From an uncultured Gammaproteobacteria bacterium (GTDB lineage: Bacteria; Pseudomonadota; Gammaproteobacteria; Magnimaribacterales; TMED112), in contig CAJWNO010000006.1 in NCBI GenBank assembly GCA_913044115.1, positions 1 through 38,362 of the forward strand: 38,362 nucleotides of DNA, read 5' to 3'. The notes under the pieces are model-generated. The model did not search any database. It had not been told where the DNA came from and saw only the letters and a list, made by a program, of their open reading frames with translations. Position numbers and translations under genes: made by a program. Shown piece by piece: positions 9,544 through 19,685 of this stretch (its first letter is position 1; every line of letters begins with the position of its first letter).

Positions 9544-10115
9544 GCTAAATCTAATTCTTTAAGAATTTCATAAGTTTCATGAATCGGCAAACCCACTACA
9601 TTGGTATAACTGCCTTCTATATTTGTGACGTATTTTCCTGCAGGACCATGAATGCCATAGGCACCTGCTTTACCAACACCTTCTTCAGATAAGACATACT
9701 CTTCTATCTCTGCATCCTCCATCATTTTAAATGAAACCTTTGTTTCACAAGTTCTAACGATTTCTTGATCACAATTAGAAATCATCACAGTAGAAAAAAC
9801 GCTGTGAACTTTGCCTGAGAATTCTCTCAGAAGCTTTCTGGAGTGATCGTAATCCTTTGGTTTACCAACGATTTCTTTACTAGGTGTAAAAACAAGAGTA
9901 TCGGCAGTGAGAATTGGTAAGTTTTCTTTTGGTGATCCGACCAGTAATTGTCTAGCACTAATATTCTTACCTTTTACAATATTTTGAGAGCAAACTATTG
10001 GATCTAAATCCTTAACTGAGTCTTCATCAAATTTTTGTTCGACAACTTCATGGTGAATTCCCATTAAATCTAATAATTCTGTACGTCTTGGTGATGCTGA
10101 AGCTAATAGAAGCAA
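9540..10115 (-). CDS. maf: Maf family nucleotide pyrophosphatase
   Basis: LLLASASPRRTELLDLMGI; ADTLVF; GKAGAYGIHGPAG. Confidence 0.92.
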   Translation of the reverse strand: MLLLASASPRRTELLDLMGIHHEVVEQKFDEDSVKDLDPIVCSQNIVKGKNISARQLLVGSPKENLPILTADTLVFTPSKEIVGKPKDYDHSRKLLREFSGKVHSVFSTVMISNCDQEIVRTCETKVSFKMMEDAEIEEYVLSEEGVGKAGAYGIHGPAGKYVTNIEGSYTNVVGLPIHETYEILKELDLA

Positions 10116-10117
10116 AA

Positions 10118-10354
10118 TTAAACTTTAATGCCTTTTGATCTAATATCTTTAAGGACAGCGTCTATGCCATTCTTATCAATTATTCGCATTCCTTTTGTTG
10201 ATAGTGTAAGTGTTACAAACTTGTTCTCTGATTCAACCCAAAATTTATGTTTATGCAAATTAGGTTTAAATAGTCTTTTTACACGGTTTTTAGCATGGGA
10301 GACATGATTGCCTACCATTGCTTTTTTACCTGTTACTTGACACACGTTACTCAT
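10118..10354 (-). CDS. rpmB: 50S ribosomal protein bL28 (start trimmed to ATG at 10354)
   Basis: [39 protein letters not shown]. Confidence 0.95.
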   Translation of the reverse strand: MSNVCQVTGKKAMVGNHVSHAKNRVKRLFKPNLHKHKFWVESENKFVTLTLSTKGMRIIDKNGIDAVLKDIRSKGIKV

Positions 10355-10411
10355 AAGAACGGATGATAATAAAATAGTAATTGATTTTATGCAATAATTA
10401 ATATTCTGCTG

Positions 10412-10864
10412 ATGAAACTTAAATTTAAAATTCTTGATCAAAGAATAGGTACAGATTTTCAAACCCCAAAATATCAAACATCTGGTTCTGCAGGCCTGGA
10501 TCTACTGGCTTGCATTGATGATCAGCTTATAATGCAACCAAATGAGTCAACAATTATCCCTTCTGGCATTTCAATATACATTGAAGATCCTGAATATGCG
10601 GGAATAGTGATTCCCAGATCAGGATTAGGCGCAAAAAAAGGTTTAGTATGCGGCAATCTTATGGGTTTGATAGATTCAGACTATCAGGGACCGCTAAGCA
10701 TATCATTATGGAATAGATCTAAGGAACCAATAACGATTAAAGCTGGTGATAGGGTTGCTCAACTTGTAATTATTAAAGTAAATCAAGTTTCCTTAGAGCA
10801 AGTTGATGAGTTTGATGAAACTGAAAGGGGTTCTAAGGGTTTTGGTAGTACGGGTTTAGACTAG
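10412..10864 (+). CDS. dut: Deoxyuridine 5'-triphosphate nucleotidohydrolase
   Basis: [53 protein letters not shown]. Confidence 0.95.
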   Translation: MKLKFKILDQRIGTDFQTPKYQTSGSAGLDLLACIDDQLIMQPNESTIIPSGISIYIEDPEYAGIVIPRSGLGAKKGLVCGNLMGLIDSDYQGPLSISLWNRSKEPITIKAGDRVAQLVIIKVNQVSLEQVDEFDETERGSKGFGSTGLD

Positions 10865-11109
10865 CTCTTTTTACCGAATTTCTTCTCAAATCTTTGAACT
10901 CTACCGCCAGTATCAACGATTTTTTGTTGCCCTGTATAAAAAGGGTGTGAAGCTGATGAAACATCAATTGGATAATAAGGATAGGTCTTACCATCTTCCC
11001 ATTCTTTCGTTTGCGACGTATTTAACGTTGAACGAATTAAAAAATGCTTGTCTACGCTAGTGTCATGGAACAACACATAGCGGGACTCTGGATGTATTTC
11101 TTTTTTCAT
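10861..11109 (-). CDS. rpmE2: 50S ribosomal protein bL31 type B (Cys-free)
   Basis: [19 protein letters not shown]...[29 protein letters not shown]; no cysteine. Confidence 0.93.
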   Translation of the reverse strand: MKKEIHPESRYVLFHDTSVDKHFLIRSTLNTSQTKEWEDGKTYPYYPIDVSSASHPFYTGQQKIVDTGGRVQRFEKKFGKKS

Positions 11110-11162
11110 AACTTCTAATTTGAATGTGAAATAATATCAAATAAATTTTCTATTACAATAAA

Positions 11163-13130
11163 TTGATGAATTTTGTTCAAGTAGCTATTCCTTCACCTTT
11201 GCGCCAAACATTTACATATATAAATAAAGCGAATGAAGATCTTTTAGGAAAAAGAGTCTTAGTTGAATTTGGCAGGCGAAAAATTATCGGAGTCGTAGTT
11301 AGCGATTCTGATACGTTTGATGGCGATTATAAGTTAAAGAATATAATCGAAGTCCTAGACGAAAGGCCTTTATTTTCAAATAAGCTATTAAAAAAAATCA
11401 TTTCAATATCTGAAAATTACATGCATCCACTTGGAATTGTGGTTGAATCATTTATTCCAACATTTTTAAGAAAAGCCAAACCCCAAAAAGATTTAGAGAA
11501 ATACGTACAAAATATAGAAACAACAAGTCAATTTAAAAATTTCCATAAACTTACAGAAGATCAAGACCAGTGTCTAAAAGCAATTAAATCAAGTGAAACA
11601 GGCGAAATATTACTTTCAGGAATTACATCATCTGGAAAAACTGAGGTATACAAACATTTTATTAAAACTTTGATAAAAAAAGGTAAGAGTGCTTTAGTGC
11701 TTGTTCCAGAAATATTTCTTACACCCCAGATATTTCATAATTTTAAAGAGAGTTTTGGCGATATTGTGTTTCTTCATCATTCAGGTCTTACTCCCATACA
11801 AAGAATTAAGGTTTGGCTTGCGGCAAAGAATGAATCGCCAAAAATTATCATTGGTACAAGATCTTCAGTTTTTTTGCCTGTAAATAATCTGGGAGCAGTA
11901 ATATTTGATGAAGAGCATGATCAGTCATACAAACAACAGGAAGGTTTTAGGTATGATGCAAAAAAAATTGCACAAATTTTGCATGGAAAGATTACTAGAC
12001 TTGTTTATGCCTCAGCGACACCCTCTTTAAATAATATTAAGAGAATGAGAAGTGGAGATATTGAAAGTTGCTCACTCACAAAGAGAATTTCTGATGTACC
12101 AGCACCTAATATTTCAATTCATGAGGTAAATAAAAAGCAAACCACTGGAGGTATATCAAATGATTTACTTGAAAAGGTTATTGAAAATGACAACGCTGGT
12201 TTCCAAACTTTAATTCTTCTTAATCGCAGAGGTTATGCACCTATTTTTATGTGTAACTCTTGTGGATGGATTGCCAAAAGTAGCTGCTGTGAAACTTCAC
12301 TCGTATTACATCAAAACGTAAATAGACTCAAATGTCATAGGTGTGAAAGTGTATGGGGAATACCAAAAATATGTCCAGAATGTGAGGCGAATGATTTCAC
12401 TTACAAAGGCATTGGAACTCAACAAGTTGAAGAAGTGCTTTCAAATAAATTGCCAAACTCGAAAATTGTAAGAATAGATAGTGATACTGTTTCTGGGAAA
12501 AATAAAAGGGAAGAAAATATTGCAATTTTTAATGACCCAGCACCCAAGATTTTCATTGGAACGCAATTGTTAGCAAAAGGTCATGATTTTCAAAATGTTA
12601 GTTTAGTTATAGTTTTAAACTTAGATTTTGGCCTTTTTGGTGCTGACATTCATATGCAAGAGCAAACAGCACAACTAATAGTACAAGTTGCTGGCAGGGC
12701 AGGTAGATCTGGCATAGAAAATAATGTCTTCTTGCAAACAAGAGTTGCAGATCATCCTTTATTTAATCTAATAAAAACCGGTGATTACCAACAAATTGCT
12801 AAAGAACTTCTTGCTGAAAGGAAAAAATTAGATTTAGCCCCATTTATTGATCTGGTATACCTGAAAGCAGAGGACTCAAATCAAGCTAGGCTTAGAAAAT
12901 TTCTAGTAGATTCAAAAAAAGAATTATCGCAAACAAATATAGAAGTTTATGGACCATTTGATGGGCCTGTCACCAAAATTGGGTATAAACATAGAATGTT
13001 TTGCATTATTCAGAGCAGCAAAAGAGAAGAAATGTTGCAGGTTCTATCTAGATTCGCAAAAAATACTGATACTAAGAAAAAAGAAATATCAAATTGGGTT
13101 CTCGACATTGATCCGATCAATGCAGTCTAA
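11163..13130 (+). CDS. priA: Primosomal protein N' (replication restart helicase)
   Basis: GITSSGKTEVY Walker A; FDEEHDQSYKQQ; zinc-binding CNSCGW...CHRCES...CPECEA. Confidence 0.95.
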   Translation: MMNFVQVAIPSPLRQTFTYINKANEDLLGKRVLVEFGRRKIIGVVVSDSDTFDGDYKLKNIIEVLDERPLFSNKLLKKIISISENYMHPLGIVVESFIPTFLRKAKPQKDLEKYVQNIETTSQFKNFHKLTEDQDQCLKAIKSSETGEILLSGITSSGKTEVYKHFIKTLIKKGKSALVLVPEIFLTPQIFHNFKESFGDIVFLHHSGLTPIQRIKVWLAAKNESPKIIIGTRSSVFLPVNNLGAVIFDEEHDQSYKQQEGFRYDAKKIAQILHGKITRLVYASATPSLNNIKRMRSGDIESCSLTKRISDVPAPNISIHEVNKKQTTGGISNDLLEKVIENDNAGFQTLILLNRRGYAPIFMCNSCGWIAKSSCCETSLVLHQNVNRLKCHRCESVWGIPKICPECEANDFTYKGIGTQQVEEVLSNKLPNSKIVRIDSDTVSGKNKREENIAIFNDPAPKIFIGTQLLAKGHDFQNVSLVIVLNLDFGLFGADIHMQEQTAQLIVQVAGRAGRSGIENNVFLQTRVADHPLFNLIKTGDYQQIAKELLAERKKLDLAPFIDLVYLKAEDSNQARLRKFLVDSKKELSQTNIEVYGPFDGPVTKIGYKHRMFCIIQSSKREEMLQVLSRFAKNTDTKKKEISNWVLDIDPINAV

Positions 13131-13562
13131 AAATTTATTATCTTTGGTATCAAATTTAATGCTTCTGTAATCCTTATTTACCGTTAGTTCTAAGAAATAC
13201 TCAATTCCAAAATTAAATTTAGAAATTTTCTCTGGCCACTCGATGAAAAAGATACCCTTCGTTTTATCATTTATCTCTAATCCCAACATTTCAAAATCGG
13301 CCTCATTATTTAAGCGGTAGAGATCTGAATGATAAATATTCACTCCATTAATATGATATTCCTCTAGGATGCTGAAAGTAGGGCTTTTTACTGACCCACT
13401 CCAACCCATTGATTTAAGTATTTCTCTAACTAAAGTTGTCTTTCCTGTTCCTAAGTCTCCGTCTAGATAAAAAATTGCTAACCCATCAAATCTTTTTAAA
13501 TAATCAGAAATTACTTTTCCTAGTAACTCTGTTTTGGAGATTTTTGTTATGTCTAATTTCAT
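13089..13562 (-). CDS. tsaE: tRNA threonylcarbamoyladenosine biosynthesis ATPase TsaE (start trimmed)
   Basis: LDGDLGTGKTTLVREIL; SPTFSILEEY; YHSDLYRL; FIEWPEKI. Confidence 0.9.
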   Translation of the reverse strand: MKLDITKISKTELLGKVISDYLKRFDGLAIFYLDGDLGTGKTTLVREILKSMGWSGSVKSPTFSILEEYHINGVNIYHSDLYRLNNEADFEMLGLEINDKTKGIFFIEWPEKISKFNFGIEYFLELTVNKDYRSIKFDTKDNKFLDCIDRINVENPI

Positions 13563-14215
13563 TAAAAAAAGCTTGGTGTTAGATTTACAAATTCTCTTCC
13601 TTTTATCTCTCTTTTTAAACAATCAACTACTTTTGTATAATCTTCATCGCTCTCAACAAAATCAACATCATTAACATCAAGAACCAATAATGGTGTTTCA
13701 GAATAGTCAAAGAAAAACTCTGTATAGGCTTCACAAAGTCGTTCTAAATATTCCAAAGCAACATGGTCTTCATATGATCTAGCTCTTTTATTCACTCTCT
13801 CTAAAACTCTCTCTGGTGTCGCTTGCAAATAAATAAGCAGGTCTGGTTTTGGGTGAGTTTTATAAAACTTAGCCTTAACTTCTTTAAAAATTTTTAATTC
13901 GTCTTTTGTTAAATTTAATTGAGCAAATAGATCTTCTTTTTGAAACATAAAATCGGCAACAATCTTTCTCTGGATTAAATTATCGGAAAAATACATATTA
14001 ATTTGGTGAGCTCTTTGCATTACAAAATGTAATTGTGAGGCAAAAGCATAGTTTTGTTTATCTTTATAAAATGATTTAAGGAAAGGATTATCATCAGATT
14101 CTTCGAGACATAACTCATGCCCAAAATCCATAGCTATTTTCCTTGAAAGAGAAGTTTTGCCAACTCCAATCGGGCCCTCTATGGCAATATAGTTAGGAAT
14201 TTTGTCTTCTAGCAT
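13562..14215 (-). CDS. Deoxynucleoside kinase family protein
   Basis: IAIEGPIGVGKTSLSRKIA; PDLLIYLQATPERVLERVNKRAR. Confidence 0.88.
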   Translation of the reverse strand: MLEDKIPNYIAIEGPIGVGKTSLSRKIAMDFGHELCLEESDDNPFLKSFYKDKQNYAFASQLHFVMQRAHQINMYFSDNLIQRKIVADFMFQKEDLFAQLNLTKDELKIFKEVKAKFYKTHPKPDLLIYLQATPERVLERVNKRARSYEDHVALEYLERLCEAYTEFFFDYSETPLLVLDVNDVDFVESDEDYTKVVDCLKREIKGREFVNLTPSFF

Positions 14216-15425
14216 TCTTTTTCTTATAAGTATTTAAAAGTCTTATCTTCTTATCATAGTTTGCAGTCTTAAATTCTGTCCACCAGTCTATTGAAGGCTT
14301 AAGGTCCGGCTCCATCTCTCCTCTAAGTAACATGAAATCGTATGCAGCTCTAAATCGTAAGTTTTTTGTAAAATTCAAAGACTTCTTACCAACTCTACTA
14401 AATCTAACTTGATTCATCCAAACATCTTTAATAAAGCTGGAAAACTTTTTTGGCACTGAAGTTATTATTTGTTGTTTTCTTACAACCCCAGCAATAGATC
14501 TATAAAACTTTTTAAAATTTATTCGAGTACTTATTTCTGAATCAATGAAAACTCTTGGCCAAAGCAAAACTGCATATATAAAACCAACGTTCAGTTTTTT
14601 CCCAGAATCAAAGCGTCTATCAGTTTCTTTGAATGCATTTAAAAAGAATTTATGAAATTCTCCTTTCTTATCGTGGTAATGAGGAAATAAAACATCAAAC
14701 ACCCCATGCTTCTTCAGTTCTTTATAAGAATTTTCTGCATGCCCAGATAAAAAAAGCTTCAATACTTCTTCATAAAGTCTTGCAGATGGCATTTCAAGAA
14801 GATGATGACGATGCTCTTTAATACCTTCAATTATTTCTTTGTCGATTGTGAAATTTAGTTTCGCCGCAAATCTTATGGCTCTGAGTATTCTCACGGGATC
14901 CTCTAGTATCCGATCACTTGATTTTCCGATAAAACGTATTTTCTTATCCTTTAGATCCTTTATGCCATTGGTATAGTCAATTACTTCATGAGAAAAGGGA
15001 TCATAATAAATAGAATTAATTGTTAAGTCTCTCCGCACAACATCTTCTTCTTGTGTTCCCCATTGGTTATCACGAACTATTCTGCCCTTATCATTTACTT
15101 CAATTGATTCTGAAGTATTTGTATTACCAGACCTGAATGTAGTTGTTTCAATTACTTCGTCATGAAAAGCTACGTGAACTAATTTGAATCTACGGCCTAT
15201 TATTCTTGAGTTTCGGAAAATTTTTCTAATTTCCTCTGGCTCACAATCAGTAACGATATCAAAGTCTTTGGGGTTAAGACCCTTGATCATATCTCTAATG
15301 CCTCCTCCAACTATGTATGCTTTAAAACCTGACTTATGAAGTTTTGAAATTATATTAAGTGCGTTAGGAGATATATCTTTATGATTTATTCCAAATCTTT
15401 TGTCGTTGTAAATGTCAGGAGTCAC
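14193..15425 (-). CDS. pcnB: Poly(A) polymerase / CCA-adding nucleotidyltransferase family; proposed GTG start at 15425
   Basis: AYIVGGGIRDMIKGLNPKDFDIVTDCEPEEIRKIF; RRDLTINSIYYD; EDPVRILRAIRFAAKL. The ORF track extends to 15500, but that would overlap the upstream gene by 86 nt. Confidence 0.88.
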   Translation of the reverse strand: MTPDIYNDKRFGINHKDISPNALNIISKLHKSGFKAYIVGGGIRDMIKGLNPKDFDIVTDCEPEEIRKIFRNSRIIGRRFKLVHVAFHDEVIETTTFRSGNTNTSESIEVNDKGRIVRDNQWGTQEEDVVRRDLTINSIYYDPFSHEVIDYTNGIKDLKDKKIRFIGKSSDRILEDPVRILRAIRFAAKLNFTIDKEIIEGIKEHRHHLLEMPSARLYEEVLKLFLSGHAENSYKELKKHGVFDVLFPHYHDKKGEFHKFFLNAFKETDRRFDSGKKLNVGFIYAVLLWPRVFIDSEISTRINFKKFYRSIAGVVRKQQIITSVPKKFSSFIKDVWMNQVRFSRVGKKSLNFTKNLRFRAAYDFMLLRGEMEPDLKPSIDWWTEFKTANYDKKIRLLNTYKKKNARRQNS

Positions 15426-16410
15426 TTTCAGCTTTTGAATAATCAGCCTTGAGTTTTTGATATAACTCAACTGAAAGTCTTGGACTTTTTTCTTGAACAA
15501 TTATTGAAGAAGCATAATTGCCAAACCTACAAGCTTCTATAAAGCTTTGCCCTTCTATAACTTTATGCAATGCTGCTCCAGCAAAAATATCGCCCGCACC
15601 ATTTGAATCAATCGCTTTAACTTTTCTTGCTTCAATTTCTGCATAGTTATCACCTTCCATAACATAAGATGATTCAGAACCATTGGTAACAACATAGTTA
15701 ATGGCAACATCTTTTAAAGCATCGATAAAATTTTCACCAACAAGGGCAGTAGCCTCCTCTTTATTACAAAAAAGGTAATCTACTTTGCGGACACTAAAAA
15801 CTTCCGTAAATCTATCTCTAAAACCACTGACTACACCGGGATCTGAAAGGCTTAGCGCAAACTTAGTTGCTAAGTTAGTGCCTTTAAGAATTTCTAAAAA
15901 AGCTGAATAATTTTCTTGGGATGTGAATTGATAACCCTCTGAAAATAAAATTTTTGAGTCATTAGCAATATCAATAAATTCTGGGTTAAATACTAATTTT
16001 TCCGATGCTCCAAGATAAGTTCCCATAGTTCTCTCACTATTAGGAGTAATGAAAACTAAACACCTCCCAGTTCGGACTTCTTGATGATAGAAGGTGTTCA
16101 TAGACGCTATACCATTGTGTGTGAGGTTATCTTCATAAAGCTTGCCTCTTTCATCATTAGCAAGTTGACAGATATGTGCACAATTTGATCCAAAATTTGA
16201 AGTCGCTGCAAGACTGTTAGTGGTTGATCCACCACAAACTACATCTGGCTTAGCATCTGCTGGCAAGCCAGATAATATTTTTTCTTGTTCCTGATAAGAA
16301 ATTGACTTGAATTGGTTAAAGAATAATTCAGTGGAATCTACAAAACTTTTTTCAACATAAAAAGTCTCATCGACTAGAGCATTTCCAACGCCCAAAATAT
16401 CAAATTTCAT
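15415..16410 (-). CDS. PfkB-family sugar kinase, adenosine-kinase-like
   Basis: VCGGSTTNSLA; DSNGAGDIFAGAAL PfkB signature. Confidence 0.85.
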   Translation of the reverse strand: MKFDILGVGNALVDETFYVEKSFVDSTELFFNQFKSISYQEQEKILSGLPADAKPDVVCGGSTTNSLAATSNFGSNCAHICQLANDERGKLYEDNLTHNGIASMNTFYHQEVRTGRCLVFITPNSERTMGTYLGASEKLVFNPEFIDIANDSKILFSEGYQFTSQENYSAFLEILKGTNLATKFALSLSDPGVVSGFRDRFTEVFSVRKVDYLFCNKEEATALVGENFIDALKDVAINYVVTNGSESSYVMEGDNYAEIEARKVKAIDSNGAGDIFAGAALHKVIEGQSFIEACRFGNYASSIIVQEKSPRLSVELYQKLKADYSKAESDS

Positions 16411-17695
16411 TTTTAATTTCTTCTAATGACAGTTCTGCAATTTTACCAGCTTTTAACATTTTTTCTGCGTCATGTTGTGTTGAAATGAAACAACTTTCGT
16501 AAGCAGATGGCGGTAAATAAATATTTTTCTCTAACATTTTTCTAAAAAACTTAGAGAAAAAATCAATATTTGTTTTCTGAACTTCATCAAAATTCTGGGG
16601 TAATTCTTCAGAAAAGAAAAAACCAAACATTCCACCTCTAACATTATATGAGAAAGGAATTCCAAGTCTGTCAGCAGCTTTCTTCGTGTACTCAAGAAAT
16701 TTCTTAGCATTATTTTCCATCTCTGAATAAATACCTTTGTCTGATAATTGTTTAAGTAATGCAGTGCCTGCGCTTACTGCTATTGGATTGCCAGAAAGAG
16801 TGCCAGCTTGATAAACAGGACCATCAGGCGATATGTTGTTCATTATTTCTGCCTTACCTCCATAGACACCGACAGGCAGGCCTCCACCAACTATCTTTCC
16901 AAGAGCTGTTAAGTCTGGGTTAATATCAAAGAGCTCTTGAACACCACCTCGAGCAACTCTGAATCCAGTCATAACTTCATCAAATATGAGTATTGTTTTA
17001 TTGTCAGTACAAACTTTACGTAAATGTTGTAAAAATTCTATTTCTGGCTCAATGAAACCCATATTTCCAGCTATTGGTTCAATGATCACAGCTGCTATAT
17101 CATCAGAGAATTTTGCAAATGCTTCATCTAAGCTTTTTATGTCGTTATAAGGAAGTGATATTGTTAATTCTGACAATTCTTCTGGGATGCCAGGTGAATC
17201 TGGAACTCCCAAGGTAGCAAGACCAGAACCTGCCTTCACTAATAAAGAATCAACATGCCCATGGTAACAACCCACGAATTTGATAATTTTTTTTCGGCTT
17301 GTTGTGCCTCTGGCTAACCTCACACAACTCATGGTTGCTTCAGTACCTGAATTGACCATACGTAGCTTTTCAATGCTTGGAAGATACGATTTAATAATTT
17401 TAGCTATTTCTAATTCATTCTTGGTTGGTGCTCCAAAACTAATGCCTTTGCTTGCCTGGTTCTTTATTGCATTTATGATATTTTTATTTGAGTGCCCAAG
17501 AACCATGGGACCCCACGAACCTACAAAATCTAAATATTTGTTCCCATCTTCATCATATAAATAACATCCTCTAGATTTTTTAAAGAAAATAGGGGATCCG
17601 CCTACACTTTTAAAAGCTCTTACAGGAGAATTAACGCCACCTGCTATGTGGTTTTTGGATTTTTCAAATAAATCTTGTGAGTTTTTTGTTTTCAT
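16400..17695 (-). CDS. hemL: Glutamate-1-semialdehyde 2,1-aminomutase
   Basis: GGVNSPVRAFKSVGGSPIFF; CYHGHVDSLLVKAGSG; ALGKIVGGGLPVGVYGG. Confidence 0.95.
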   Translation of the reverse strand: MKTKNSQDLFEKSKNHIAGGVNSPVRAFKSVGGSPIFFKKSRGCYLYDEDGNKYLDFVGSWGPMVLGHSNKNIINAIKNQASKGISFGAPTKNELEIAKIIKSYLPSIEKLRMVNSGTEATMSCVRLARGTTSRKKIIKFVGCYHGHVDSLLVKAGSGLATLGVPDSPGIPEELSELTISLPYNDIKSLDEAFAKFSDDIAAVIIEPIAGNMGFIEPEIEFLQHLRKVCTDNKTILIFDEVMTGFRVARGGVQELFDINPDLTALGKIVGGGLPVGVYGGKAEIMNNISPDGPVYQAGTLSGNPIAVSAGTALLKQLSDKGIYSEMENNAKKFLEYTKKAADRLGIPFSYNVRGGMFGFFFSEELPQNFDEVQKTNIDFFSKFFRKMLEKNIYLPPSAYESCFISTQHDAEKMLKAGKIAELSLEEIKNEI

Positions 17696-17780
17696 TTGAA
17701 TATTCTTGATGATCTATATATCTACAATGATAGTTTTATATGTCTAATTAAGCTAATAGCAACAGCATTAGCGCTGATAC

Positions 17781-18323
17781 TTACGAAGTCAGAATTTTAT
17801 TTAAAAAATTCTTACTGAATGTCTTAACTTTGTCCCAATCAGTGAATTCAAATACTTTTTTTTGATCTGTTGGGCCATTACCCATCCACATTATGAATCT
17901 AATCATATGCTTATCAAAAAAATTATAATCTGGATAAGATATTTTGCCTGAGAAAACCTCTAGCATGTCCGGCTGCCATCTAACTTTTTTCAAAAATTTC
18001 TGCATGTATGGATTTGTTTCAACTGAGTTTTTATCATCTTTGCGCGCAACAGCATTAACATTAAAAAAAGCAGTTATTTTCTTTGAAAGTAATGCCTCAT
18101 TTTTATTTATAAATGAATAAAGATTGGGCTTATGACTGCCATATCTTATGCTGGCTCCCAAAATAACGCAGTTAAAAATATCTAAATCTCTATTCATTGC
18201 CTCTTCTACGCTAAAAAGCATAACGCTTGTCTCTTGTTCGATAGTATTTTTGATATTTTTACAGATCTCTACAGTATGCCCATCTGTGCTTGAATAAATA
18301 ATTGCAGTTTTTTTCATATTCAA
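17781..18323 (-). CDS. hemG: Flavodoxin-like protoporphyrinogen oxidase (HemG family)
   Basis: IIYSSTDGHTVEICKNI; ILGASIRYGSHKPNLYSF; FFNVNAVARK; MGNGPTD; near hemL. Confidence 0.8.
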   Translation of the reverse strand: MNMKKTAIIYSSTDGHTVEICKNIKNTIEQETSVMLFSVEEAMNRDLDIFNCVILGASIRYGSHKPNLYSFINKNEALLSKKITAFFNVNAVARKDDKNSVETNPYMQKFLKKVRWQPDMLEVFSGKISYPDYNFFDKHMIRFIMWMGNGPTDQKKVFEFTDWDKVKTFSKNFLNKILTS

Positions 18324-18370
18324 CAGAATTATAAGTCAATAATAATTTTTGATAGAATTACATTGCAGAT

Positions 18371-18718
18371 ATGGATATAAAAACAAAAAAAGCTACACCT
18401 TTTGATTTATCAGACAGTGCTATTGCAAAAATTTCTGTTTTAAAAGAGTCTGAGACTAATAAATTCTTTAGAGTTTACGTCACAGGCGGCGGTTGTTCAG
18501 GGTTTCAATATGGTTTTAAATTTGATGAATTTGATCAAGAGGAAGATGCAAAATTGGAATTCGATAAAGGTGTGTCAGTTGTACTAGATCACATGTCATA
18601 TCCATATATTCTTGGATCAAAGATTGATTATATTGAGAATTTGATGGGATCTAAATTTACAGTAGAAAATCCTAATGCTTCCTCTACCTGTGGTTGCGGT
18701 GCTTCATTCTCTATTTAA
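18371..18718 (+). CDS. erpA: Iron-sulfur cluster insertion A-type carrier ErpA
   Basis: RVYVTGGGCSGFQYGFKFD; ENPNASSTCGCGASFSI. Confidence 0.92.
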   Translation: MDIKTKKATPFDLSDSAIAKISVLKESETNKFFRVYVTGGGCSGFQYGFKFDEFDQEEDAKLEFDKGVSVVLDHMSYPYILGSKIDYIENLMGSKFTVENPNASSTCGCGASFSI

Positions 18719-19685
18719 ATAGCACAGCTCTTTTTTCATATGCTAGATAGGCAAAAGCAATTGCCTCAATATATTTTGAAGGAGCAATATGGTCTATTGT
18801 CTTTACTTCAACGGGTGATGCCATTGATGATATTCTTTCCATAAGATATCTATTTTCAGTACCACCTCCATGAATAACTAATTCATCAACCTGACCACAA
18901 GCTTCTATAAAATCATTGATTTTTTTAGCTGTAAGTTCTGTCAATGTACAAAGCATATCTTCTGCTGCAAGTTCATGAAGTTTAGTCTTATGTTTTTCAA
19001 AAATTCCGGTATAAACACTTATATCGTCTGCTCTTGGGTAAGATAAGCCATTCATATCCTGCAAAAATAACTGAAAAATATCAGTATTAAGATTCCCTTT
19101 GTTAGCTATATCACCATTCTTGTCATAATTACCTAAGTTAAGTGTTCGCATAGCTGCATCCATAAGGCAATTACCAGGACCAACATCTGAAGCAAGTTTT
19201 ATTTCTGATCCACAGAGGTAAGTTCCATTAGCTATACCACCGATATTAAAAATTATTTTATTTTTTGATTCTTCGCTTAATAAAAATTTATGAAAAGCTG
19301 GAATTAGCGGCGCTCCTTTGCCCCCCTTGCTAATATCAAAATTCCTAAAATCGCCATATACCGGTATTCCTAGTTCTTTTGTTAGAGCTTCTGGTGAGCC
19401 TGCTTGTAGACTAAATTCATCAGTATGAGAAATAGTCTGGCCTGGGAATGCAATTGCAACAATGTCTTCTTTAGATCTTCCTGATACTAATTTATCTACC
19501 AAAACAATACTTTTATTTGTGATCTCTTTAGATATGAAATCTTCATCCATTGATGATTGATAGTTTTCTGAAAAATTAACGGTCTGAACATCCTCAATTT
19601 TTAGACCATTCTCAAAACTTACCAAACAGCCATCTAAGCTATCTCTACTAGTGCCTGACATTAGACCAATGTATAAATTGCTCAT
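18711..19685 (-). CDS. anmK: Anhydro-N-acetylmuramic acid kinase
   Basis: YIGLMSGTSRDSLDGCLV; GDFRNFDISKGGKGAPLIPAFH; IFNIGGIANGTYL. Confidence 0.93.
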   Translation of the reverse strand: MSNLYIGLMSGTSRDSLDGCLVSFENGLKIEDVQTVNFSENYQSSMDEDFISKEITNKSIVLVDKLVSGRSKEDIVAIAFPGQTISHTDEFSLQAGSPEALTKELGIPVYGDFRNFDISKGGKGAPLIPAFHKFLLSEESKNKIIFNIGGIANGTYLCGSEIKLASDVGPGNCLMDAAMRTLNLGNYDKNGDIANKGNLNTDIFQLFLQDMNGLSYPRADDISVYTGIFEKHKTKLHELAAEDMLCTLTELTAKKINDFIEACGQVDELVIHGGGTENRYLMERISSMASPVEVKTIDHIAPSKYIEAIAFAYLAYEKRAVLFK